The notes under the pieces are model-generated. The model had not been told where the DNA came from and did not search any database. It was given only the letters and a program-made list of their open reading frames with translations. Below, piece by piece: positions 1 through 6,365 of a DNA stretch of 6,963 bases. This DNA is from Sulfurimonas sp. (GTDB lineage: Bacteria; Campylobacterota; Campylobacteria; Campylobacterales; Sulfurimonadaceae), in assembly GCA_021157485.1 (NCBI GenBank), contig JAGGWO010000066.1:1-6963 (forward strand), in the 5' to 3' direction. The position numbers and the translations under genes were made by a program. Numbering within the stretch: the first letter of the stretch is position 1; each line of letters opens with the position of its first letter.

Positions 1-809
1 TATCTTTTGCATTTATAGTTGGGATTATATTTGGATCATTTTTAAATGTTGTAATACTTCGTATTCCTAAAGAAGAGAGTGTTGTTTTTGGAGCATCTCA
101 CTGTACATCATGCGGAACCCCACTTAAGCCTTGGCATAATATACCTCTCTTTTCATGGCTCTTTTTAAGAGGAAAATGTTCATATTGTAAAACAAGTATA
201 TCTATGCAATATCCTCTTATTGAATTACTCTCTGGAGCTCTATTTGTAATTTTAGCAGATAAATTTGGTATCTCTCTTCCAGTTTTTTTTATTGGACTTA
301 GTTTTTTAATGCTTTTAGCCCTCTCTATCATAGATTTTAAATATAAAATGGTTCCAGACTCTTTAAATCTTTTAGCAATTTTGTTTGCAGTTATTGGAGC
401 TTGGAGTATAAGTGGAGTAGTTCTAAATTTACAAAATGCCCTACTCTTTGCCGGTGGATTTACACTACTGCGTTTTGCACTCTCATACTATCTTACGTCA
501 TCAATATACAGAGCTGGTCTTCCAACAAAAACATCTTGGAATAAGCACTATGATAGAACTCCATTCATCGAAGCAATGGGAGAAGGCGATATAATGGTCG
601 CAGCAACAATGGGAGCGCTTCTTGGCGCAAAACTAGCTTTTGTTGCTATCTTTTTATCAGCGCTTTTGGCACTTCCTGTGATGTTAGCAATCTTAAGTCG
701 CTCTAAAGAGGAGCAGAGAGTTCCATTTGTTCCATTTTTAGCACTTGCTACTTTTATTGTTTATATATATGATAGTCCGATTTTAGCTTATCTTGAGGCA
801 AATTATTAA
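1..809 (+). CDS. pilD: Prepilin peptidase (A24A, PilD/GspO-type), N-terminus cut by window edge
   Basis: Integral inner-membrane aspartic protease that cleaves the leader of type IV pilins or type II-like pseudopilins and usually N-methylates the new N-terminus. The reading frame is open from base 3, well upstream of the ATG at 204, and gives 268 visible residues against a family length of about 250-290. Only a few N-terminal residues are missing. Visible residues 11-22 carry the family GSFLN..I.R.P motif. Two CxxC pairs (C34/C37 and C59/C62) form the cytoplasmic zinc-binding loop of the N-terminal methylase domain. PLIELLSG follows directly. The two catalytic aspartates are D111, in the ID(x6)PD context, and D196, in GEGD. 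Several hydrophobic helices fill the remainder. The hydrophilic stretch just before GEGD (about 163-192) looks somewhat long. The gene leads a tight + strand cluster. In Campylobacterota this enzyme is linked to DNA uptake (competence pseudopili), but the actual substrate cannot be read here. Confidence 0.95.
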   Translation, partial: SFAFIVGIIFGSFLNVVILRIPKEESVVFGASHCTSCGTPLKPWHNIPLFSWLFLRGKCSYCKTSISMQYPLIELLSGALFVILADKFGISLPVFFIGLSFLMLLALSIIDFKYKMVPDSLNLLAILFAVIGAWSISGVVLNLQNALLFAGGFTLLRFALSYYLTSSIYRAGLPTKTSWNKHYDRTPFIEAMGEGDIMVAATMGALLGAKLAFVAIFLSALLALPVMLAILSRSKEEQRVPFVPFLALATFIVYIYDSPILAYLEANY

Positions 810-811
810 CA

Positions 812-1831
812 ATGGATAGAATTCAAAAATATATACTAAGTAATCTATCAACACTTTTTTTATCTATATTTATGCCTCTATTTAGTATTGCATCTATAAT
901 CTTCTTAATTAAATTAGCTACATACACAGCAGTTATCCAGTTAAGTATTTTGGACATGACAAAACTATATATTTTTGTACTTCCTGAAATTTTATTTTAT
1001 ACACTTCCCGTAACTTTTTTTATTGCGGCGACTCTTGCTCTGTTTAAACTTTCAAATGATAATGAGATTGTTGTTCTTTTTTCACTTGGAATTGAACCAA
1101 AATTTATTATAAAAACTCTGTTGAAACCTGCCATGTTACTATCAGCCGTACTCTTAGTTGACTTTTTAGTTCTTTTTCCACATGCGACAGTTGTAGCTGA
1201 TAATTTTAAAGAGTACAAAAAGAGTGAGGCAAAGTTTAATCTCTCTGCTTCAGAATTTGGACATAGTTTTGGCGACTGGCTTCTGTATTTAGGTAAAGAA
1301 AATATTGATGGAAGCTACTCAAAAGTATTTCTCTTTAATAAGAAGAAAAAAGAAGAGATTTTAATAGCTGCGAAAAGAGCTGAAATCATAAATGACTCAG
1401 GAATACTGAGACTAAAGCTAATAGATGGTGAGGGGTATAGTTATTCAAAAGATAACTTCTCTCAGATAAACTTCAAAACTATGTTTATCAATGATACTAT
1501 GGAAACTGATTTAACTGTTTATAGAAAACCTCTTGAATATTGGCTCTCAAATGATAGAAGGGAGAGTAAAAAACATATGCTTATTACAGATACTTTACTT
1601 AGCCTTTTCCCTGTTCTAAGCCTCTTTCTTGTTGCGGCAATTGGTATAGTACATGTCAGACATCAAAAATCACGCGTATATCTATACCTCTTCTTAGGTG
1701 TGGGTCTATTTTATGGTGCTACATTAGGACTTCAAGGTTTATTAGGATATTACACCATTGGTGCTGTAGCATTAACTTGGATTGTAGCAACATATACTCT
1801 TTATAGAAAAAATATTGTAAATAGATTTTAA
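812..1831 (+). CDS. LptF/LptG (YjgP/YjgQ) family LPS export permease
   Basis: Inner-membrane subunit of the type expected in the LptB2FGC machine, which extracts lipopolysaccharide from the inner membrane and passes it to the periplasmic Lpt bridge. The 339-residue protein has the family layout. Three N-terminal helices lie at about 15-37, 54-78 and 104-124. A hydrophilic, beta-rich periplasmic region (about 128-245) matches the beta-jellyroll. Three C-terminal helices lie at about 257-280, 287-307 and 311-331. Residues 80-96 (SNDNEIVVLFSLGIEP) match the cytoplasmic coupling segment after helix 2, where the family has a conserved acidic residue and 'G'. The ATG lies 2 nt after the upstream stop, with GAGG at 795-798 as a somewhat distant Shine-Dalgarno. 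The stop overlaps the truA ATG by 1 nt. I cannot tell LptF from LptG by eye, so no symbol is given. A second paralogue and LptB are expected elsewhere in the genome. Confidence 0.9.
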   Translation: MDRIQKYILSNLSTLFLSIFMPLFSIASIIFLIKLATYTAVIQLSILDMTKLYIFVLPEILFYTLPVTFFIAATLALFKLSNDNEIVVLFSLGIEPKFIIKTLLKPAMLLSAVLLVDFLVLFPHATVVADNFKEYKKSEAKFNLSASEFGHSFGDWLLYLGKENIDGSYSKVFLFNKKKKEEILIAAKRAEIINDSGILRLKLIDGEGYSYSKDNFSQINFKTMFINDTMETDLTVYRKPLEYWLSNDRRESKKHMLITDTLLSLFPVLSLFLVAAIGIVHVRHQKSRVYLYLFLGVGLFYGATLGLQGLLGYYTIGAVALTWIVATYTLYRKNIVNRF

Positions 1832-2541
1832 TGAGAGTTGCACTAACACTCTCCTATAATGGAACTTCTTATTTAGGTTCACAAATACAAAAAGAGACAA
1901 AAAACACTATACTTGGTCAACTAGATATTGTCCTCTCTAAACTAGGCATTAATACCAAAATAATTGCTAGCGGACGAACAGACAAAGGTGTCCATGCAAC
2001 AGGTCAAGTTTGTCATATAGATTTACCTCCCTTTTGGTCTGACACTCAAAAACTCCAAAGAGTTCTCAATGAGATGTTACCCTTAAGCATCCATGTAAAA
2101 AAAGTAACAGATGTTTCTCAAGATTTCCACGCAAGATATAGTGCCAAAAAACGTGTATATAGATATATTATAAAAGAGGAAGAGTCAAATCCTTTTGAAG
2201 ATGCTTTTACAACATTTTTAAGTAGTGTTAATTTTGATGAAATAAGCAGTAATATCAAACTATTTTTAGGAGAGCATGACTTTAAAGAGTTTATGAAAAC
2301 AGGTAGTGACACTCGAAGCAGCACTAGAGTCATATATAAAGCTTATTCATATAGATACAGAGGATACATAGTCCTAAATTTTGAAGCAAATGGATTTTTA
2401 AGAAGTCAAATCAGACTAATGGTTGGGGCGCTTTTGAACTTAAACGCAACTCAAATAAAAGACAAACTAGAAGGAACAAAACAGATAGCGTTAAGGCCAG
2501 CCCCAGCAAACGGGCTCTATTTAGCTAAAATCAAATACTAA
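1831..2541 (+). CDS. truA: tRNA pseudouridine(38-40) synthase TruA
   Basis: Cytoplasmic enzyme that isomerises uridines 38-40 in the tRNA anticodon arm to pseudouridine. The catalytic aspartate is D51 in GRTDKGVHATGQ (48-59). Other family landmarks are YNG at 9-11, FHARYSA at 99-105, the R(x)Y motif with Y110, GEHDF at 147-151, NGFLRSQIRLMVG at 187-199 and the C-terminal PAPANGLYL segment. At 236 residues it is shorter than the E. coli enzyme (about 270) but has every core motif, so it should be active. The usual 'GWQ' after YDG is 'GSQ' (16-18), and the C-terminal 'FLRHMVR' type motif reads FLRSQIR. I recall both changes from Campylobacterota TruA. The ATG overlaps the upstream stop (TAATG) and has no clear Shine-Dalgarno, which suggests translation coupled to the permease gene. 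The last 4 nt overlap the convergent gene. Confidence 0.96.
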   Translation: MRVALTLSYNGTSYLGSQIQKETKNTILGQLDIVLSKLGINTKIIASGRTDKGVHATGQVCHIDLPPFWSDTQKLQRVLNEMLPLSIHVKKVTDVSQDFHARYSAKKRVYRYIIKEEESNPFEDAFTTFLSSVNFDEISSNIKLFLGEHDFKEFMKTGSDTRSSTRVIYKAYSYRYRGYIVLNFEANGFLRSQIRLMVGALLNLNATQIKDKLEGTKQIALRPAPANGLYLAKIKY

Positions 2542-4559
2542 TTTTCGGAACACTCTCGTTTATTAAAGTATGGGATATACTTACTTGTTTCATAAATTCC
2601 ATACGTTAAATCTTTCATTCTTTTCATCAATTCCATATTTTCTTTTGAATGTTCCTTTAAAGGTTCATCAGAAAATATATCATATAAGCCTGCGTTTGTA
2701 CCATCAGCTTTAGTTCTAAAATAGTACTTCTCACCAATAAGGCCTATTGTAGGATTTGATGAGTGATGGATTGTAAAAGAAAATCTATTATTATCATACT
2801 TCTCATCTAACATATCTCTACCGATTGTTGTTGCTACATAAGGGATACCAACTAAAGATGCCAGTGTTGGTAATACATCTGGTTCTGAAACAACTTTATC
2901 ATACACTTTTGGCTCTTTAATAAGTGGTGAATAGATAATAAATGGTACTCTATATGAACCCAATCCCAACTTACTAGAACTCTCACCTACACTTGTATGC
3001 TCACCAGAGTAGCCCGATATTCCATGGTCACCCCAAAATGCAAAGATTGTATTTTTAAAGTATGGCTCTTTTTTAGCTTCACTCATGAACAATCCAACTG
3101 AATAATCTAAAAATCTAAAAGAGTTATACTCTTTAACAGAGCCAAAACCATATTTTTTAACCTCTTCTTCGCTGACATCTGTTCTCACTTTGAAGCCATG
3201 AGCATTATCAGGAATAGTATATGGTCTATGATTTCCAGATGTTTGGATTACTGCAAAAAATGGCTCTGGCATCTTCGCTAAAGCCTTATTGGCTTCTATG
3301 GCAAGGTCTGCATCACTTATTCCCCAAACATCAGTTCTAGGAGCTGAATAGTCCTCTTCCTCATAGAGTTTTAAATTATCCATAGACTGATTTAACATTC
3401 CACGAATATTTCCCCATGAAGCTGAGCCACCTATAAAGTAGGCTTTACTATATCCTTTAAAATCTTCAGCAATTGAGTGCTGATTTACTATTAAAGGGTT
3501 ACGGCTTGATGTTCCTTTTAGCTCAACATCCGGCAAACTTGTAACCGTACAGTAAATAGAACGGGCTGTACCAGTTGATGGTGTGTAGAAATTTTTAAAA
3601 TAGAGTCCAGAATCTGCTAAAGCTTTTACATGTGGTGACGGATTTAGAGGGTTACCTGAGATACTTGATTTATAATTTGCAAAAGACTCCATAATAACTA
3701 TTACTACATTTGGTTTTACATCAAACTTTTTTACTGCTGGTATACTACGTTTAAAATTTAGTGTTTCTATATTTTTATTATCAACACCAAGATATTCTGC
3801 CATTAGTGGATAATAATTTTGTACTATTTTTTTATCATAAGAGACTCTTCCATTCTTCCATGTATCTAAAAAATAGTGCGTAGGATTATAGGCTAACATA
3901 TTTGAAAACGGATGTTTTGAAAATGATGCATCACTCCAACGAAGCGGATACTGAGACAATTTTGAGTAACCTGCTACTAACATAACTATAAATGCAAGAA
4001 AGCCTACTGCAACACCTTTGCCGATACTTAGCTTAGGAGACTCAACTTTAGCTATATTTATAAACAGTCTGTTTGTAAGATATATGAAAATAGCAATAAC
4101 ACTCAGGTATGCAAGAGTAATCCACACTACTGGGTAGCTTTCCCAAACCATTTGAGAGCTAATTGCCATATTTTCTAAAAATCTAAGTGCTGAAAAATCT
4201 ATTCTACTATTTAAGTATGCGAAATGTCCAAAATCAACTATATAAAATAGAGCCATTACCGCAAATGGTATTGTCAATAAAAAAAGCCAAAAATATCTCA
4301 TAAAAGTATATTTAAATGGACTTAACCACTTAATCCATCCAAGAAAAAAGAGAGGTAGAGTCATAATAACTGACATTCTCAAATCAAAACGCAAACCAAT
4401 CCACATTGAGTATAAAAAGTCACTCATACTTATTGGCGATTGCGGGTCATCAAATACTATGTAAAAAGCTACTCTCATTAAGACAAAAAGTAGGGTTAGT
4501 GATACAATAAATATCAGTAGAAATCGTAAAAGTTGTGGTAGTTTTAAAAGTAGTTTCAT
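2538..4559 (-). CDS. LTA synthase/OpgB-like membrane phosphotransferase (alkaline phosphatase superfamily)
   Basis: Predicted inner-membrane enzyme with a periplasmic catalytic domain of the sulfatase fold (COG1368-like). Relatives move phosphoglycerol or similar head groups from phospholipid to glycans or polymers. The 673-residue protein has five hydrophobic helices, at about 10-33, 62-79, 87-108, 142-162 and 181-199. The extracytoplasmic domain covers about 282-600. Metal and catalytic landmarks are E291 (VIVIMESF), H444 (SGNHRPY) and D511-H512 (FWGDHG). The nucleophile region is STGTARSIYC (328-337). Aligned with the GKTSD of LtaS and the GTTWT of OpgB, the nucleophile position holds S334 rather than Thr; T331 is nearby. 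The SW...R stretch at 381-386 may supply substrate contacts. Unlike EptA-type phosphoethanolamine transferases, it lacks the GE-T-AR motif. The substrate is unknown, and true lipoteichoic acid is not expected in a Gram-negative. The ATG has a weak AAGAG Shine-Dalgarno 5 nt upstream, and the TAG stop overlaps the end of truA. Confidence 0.88.
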   Translation of the reverse strand: MKLLLKLPQLLRFLLIFIVSLTLLFVLMRVAFYIVFDDPQSPISMSDFLYSMWIGLRFDLRMSVIMTLPLFFLGWIKWLSPFKYTFMRYFWLFLLTIPFAVMALFYIVDFGHFAYLNSRIDFSALRFLENMAISSQMVWESYPVVWITLAYLSVIAIFIYLTNRLFINIAKVESPKLSIGKGVAVGFLAFIVMLVAGYSKLSQYPLRWSDASFSKHPFSNMLAYNPTHYFLDTWKNGRVSYDKKIVQNYYPLMAEYLGVDNKNIETLNFKRSIPAVKKFDVKPNVVIVIMESFANYKSSISGNPLNPSPHVKALADSGLYFKNFYTPSTGTARSIYCTVTSLPDVELKGTSSRNPLIVNQHSIAEDFKGYSKAYFIGGSASWGNIRGMLNQSMDNLKLYEEEDYSAPRTDVWGISDADLAIEANKALAKMPEPFFAVIQTSGNHRPYTIPDNAHGFKVRTDVSEEEVKKYGFGSVKEYNSFRFLDYSVGLFMSEAKKEPYFKNTIFAFWGDHGISGYSGEHTSVGESSSKLGLGSYRVPFIIYSPLIKEPKVYDKVVSEPDVLPTLASLVGIPYVATTIGRDMLDEKYDNNRFSFTIHHSSNPTIGLIGEKYYFRTKADGTNAGLYDIFSDEPLKEHSKENMELMKRMKDLTYGIYETSKYIPYFNKRECSEN

Positions 4560-4587
4560 TCATGCTCTTTGGGAAAATTATTTTGAA

Positions 4588-4593
4588 ATTATA
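4588..4593 (-). promoter_or_regulatory. Candidate sigma-70 -10 box for the LTA-synthase-like gene
   Basis: The - strand reads TATAAT exactly, 28 nt upstream of the ATG at 4559, in the only real intergenic gap of the right block (4560-4599). The matching -35 position (about 4611-4616, inside the lipoprotein gene) reads TTCCAA, a poor match. Campylobacterota vegetative promoters typically lack a conserved -35, so this is not disqualifying. It would give a 5' leader of about 20 nt. This is a sequence match only, in an A+T-rich background. Confidence 0.5.
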
Positions 4594-4599
4594 CTCTAT

Positions 4600-5130
4600 T
4601 TAGTTTAATGTTGGAATAACCCTGCTAAGAGCATTTTTCACGCGGTATGAAGCAGTTCCGGTAGCTACATGTTTCTCTTGAAGTTTCAAGGTTCCAAAAA
4701 CGCGAATCTGTTCATAAGCATCTTCTAGCAAAATACCTTCACCTTTTTGAGTCTCAACATAAATGGTTTGATTTGCAGGTGAAGCCGGAACATGTATGCA
4801 AGCAGCTTGATTTGGAAAGAACAAAAATTTATTTACCCTCTCCCCATCTGTATCGACAGGAACTATATAACCATCAAACCTTACTGTTTTTCCATCTACA
4901 TTTTTATTATTTCCAGCTTTTTTAAGTGCTTTTTGCAAATCTGCATATATTAAAATTTCCTCTTTTGAACCTTCTGGAACTTTTGAAACTTTTTCTTTAT
5001 AAAACGCAACAACTTTTTTTTGATTAAATCCCGGGTCAATCAGGGAGTCCCAATTATCTATCTCATAACTTGGAGTACTAGAACAAGCACAAAAAATAAA
5101 AAAAGCCAAACTAAGAAATAACTGTTTCAC
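4600..5130 (-). CDS. DUF3299 family lipoprotein, partner of the ABC transporter
   Basis: Small exported protein of 176 residues. Residues 1-16 (K2, hydrophobic core, then FCAC) look like a lipoprotein signal peptide. C16, with Ala at -1, is the better lipidation site; C14 is preceded by Phe and is unlikely. F at -3 is unusual. The mature part carries the DUF3299 hallmark: GYIVPVD at 87-93, then KFLFFPNQAACIHVPASPANQ at 101-121, with C111 and H113 followed by N120-Q121. I recall the family consensus as CIHVPPPPPNQ, so the proline run is partly lost here (P115, P118). The conserved Cys/His pair invites a metal or redox role, but the biochemical function is unknown. The start is GTG, overlapping the permease stop by 1 nt (TAGTG), with GGTGA 7 nt upstream. 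No in-frame ATG would keep the signal peptide. Close coupling with the permease and ATPase suggests one functional system, as in Zrg-type clusters. Confidence 0.85.
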   Translation of the reverse strand: MKQLFLSLAFFIFCACSSTPSYEIDNWDSLIDPGFNQKKVVAFYKEKVSKVPEGSKEEILIYADLQKALKKAGNNKNVDGKTVRFDGYIVPVDTDGERVNKFLFFPNQAACIHVPASPANQTIYVETQKGEGILLEDAYEQIRVFGTLKLQEKHVATGTASYRVKNALSRVIPTLN

Positions 5131-6365
5131 TACATTTTCACCATCAATCCATCTTGTAAACTACTTTTATACGAACTAAACGCGGGGAAAAGGCTAGCTA
5201 TAAGTGCGACACCTATAATCACAAGGAGCATAAACAGCTCATATGTATCCAAGATAAACATAATTTCAAACGGAAAATTTACAGAGATAACATAGAGGGC
5301 TATCTCTAGTGTAATCAAACCAAATATTACTCCGCTAATAACTATGAGAAGAGCCTCCATAGCAAAGAGCCAAAAGATTACATTCACACCTGCTCCCAAA
5401 CTTCTAAATATAGCCATTTCACGCCTTCTTTCATTGAGCGTTGAGTACATTGAAGAGAGCATTGTAAATATTGCAGTTATAAATACAGCTAAGGATATAA
5501 GCATTAAAATATCTTGCATATTCTTCATCAGTTTATATAGTTTGGAGAGTGCTTTTGCAGGAATAACTGCTTTTAAATTCTCATCTTTATAATTTTCTAT
5601 TTTTTCTTCAACACTTAAAATTGTTTCTCGACTCTTTAAACCTAAAAACATACCACTTATATGCTTTGGTTTTATATTCATATGAGAAAGTTTTTCACTG
5701 CTTATTCCCATATCAACGAAGTGTCCACTCTGCCACTCCAAATGTATAGCCTCATCAGCTTTTAACTGCATAAAAAGGGTCTCATCATTTGGTGTTAGTG
5801 TCTGATTTAAAATACCTACAACTTTAAAGTCTCGATTTTTATGCTCGTGATGGTGTGAACCATGTGATATATGGACAATATCCCCTACTTTCATCTTAAG
5901 TTTTTTTGCAATTTTACTTCCTAACACTACATCATAAAACTCTTCAAACCCTTTTCCTCTTTCAAACTCTAAAAATTTAGAAGATGAATATCTATAGTAT
6001 TTGAAATACTCCTCATTTGTTGAAACGACATCAAAACCATGAAATTTATCACCTAAAGAGAGAGGAACAGCCCATTCTATTTCATCAAAAGCTTTTATGT
6101 CTTCAAATGATTTATAACTCATCTCTTTTAAAGGATCAGATAGATGAAATACTAAGTTTAATAAAATATCTAAAGAGCCATTTGATGAACCAACTACTAT
6201 ATCTGTCTCATTAATTGTATTTATAAAGTGTGATTTCGAGCTTTTTATCGCCTTATCAACCCCTAAAAGCAAGACTACACTAATAGCAATAGAAAAAACA
6301 GAAAGTAAAAAAGTAAGCTTTCTATTTAAAATACTTTTATATGTCAAGTATAGAAGTTCTCTCAT
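5130..6365 (-). CDS. FtsX/MacB-type ABC transporter permease with histidine-rich periplasmic segment
   Basis: Inner-membrane subunit of a type VII (MacB/LolE-like) ABC transporter, 411 residues. One N-terminal helix (about 17-36) is followed by a large periplasmic domain (about 40-280) and three C-terminal helices (about 284-306, 330-356, 373-396), the standard topology. NERRREMAIFRSLGA (311-325) is the cytoplasmic loop typical of FtsX-domain permeases, where it contacts the ATPase. The periplasmic start, IVVGSSNGSLDILLNLVFHL (56-75), and the later segment GILNQTLTPNDE with AIHLEW (184-211) match a permease subfamily that travels with DUF3299 proteins rather than LolC/E or macrolide MacB. Residues 165-175 (HISHGSHHHEH) hold six histidines in eleven positions, a plausible metal-binding loop. 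The ATG overlaps the ATPase stop (ATGA) and has GAGG at 6373-6376, 7 nt away. The likely role is moving or handling a periplasmic ligand, possibly zinc-related. The substrate is inferred, not shown. Confidence 0.88.
   Translation of the reverse strand: MRELLYLTYKSILNRKLTFLLSVFSIAISVVLLLGVDKAIKSSKSHFINTINETDIVVGSSNGSLDILLNLVFHLSDPLKEMSYKSFEDIKAFDEIEWAVPLSLGDKFHGFDVVSTNEEYFKYYRYSSSKFLEFERGKGFEEFYDVVLGSKIAKKLKMKVGDIVHISHGSHHHEHKNRDFKVVGILNQTLTPNDETLFMQLKADEAIHLEWQSGHFVDMGISSEKLSHMNIKPKHISGMFLGLKSRETILSVEEKIENYKDENLKAVIPAKALSKLYKLMKNMQDILMLISLAVFITAIFTMLSSMYSTLNERRREMAIFRSLGAGVNVIFWLFAMEALLIVISGVIFGLITLEIALYVISVNFPFEIMFILDTYELFMLLVIIGVALIASLFPAFSSYKSSLQDGLMVKM
5138..5142 (-). promoter_or_regulatory. 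Ribosome binding site supporting the GTG start
   Basis: The - strand reads GGTGA, complementary to the 3' end of 16S rRNA, 7 nt before the GTG at 5130-5128. It lies inside the final codons of the permease gene. It decides the start of the DUF3299 gene, since GTG is the only start codon that leaves the lipoprotein signal peptide intact. Confidence 0.6.

Noticed and set aside
98..331. 77-codon open frame on the - strand
   Set aside because: It lies antisense to the conserved CxxC region of the prepilin peptidase, shows no recognisable domain, and is a shadow of that gene. The same holds for the open frames at 997-1218 and 2118-2333 (-), and 5344-5592, 6017-6214 and 6540-6776 (+).
204..809. ATG at 204 as the start of the prepilin peptidase
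   Set aside because: The same frame is open from base 3 and encodes the GSFLN motif and both CxxC pairs. The 204 Met lies just before the conserved PLIELLSG segment and is internal.
2499..2516. AGCCC/GGGCT inverted repeat near the end of truA as a terminator
   Set aside because: The stem is 5 bp with an 8-nt loop and no T-run, and it encodes the conserved PAPANGL segment of TruA, so coding constraint explains it.
4561..4563. Upstream ATG on the - strand as an alternative start for the LTA-synthase-like gene
   Set aside because: It is 4 nt from the chosen ATG and in another frame, so it cannot extend the protein.
4574..4584. AAAATTATTTT palindrome in the 40-nt gap as an operator or terminator
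   Set aside because: It is pure A/T in an A+T-rich region, has no loop or GC stem and does not resemble a Fur or Zur box. Chance is sufficient.
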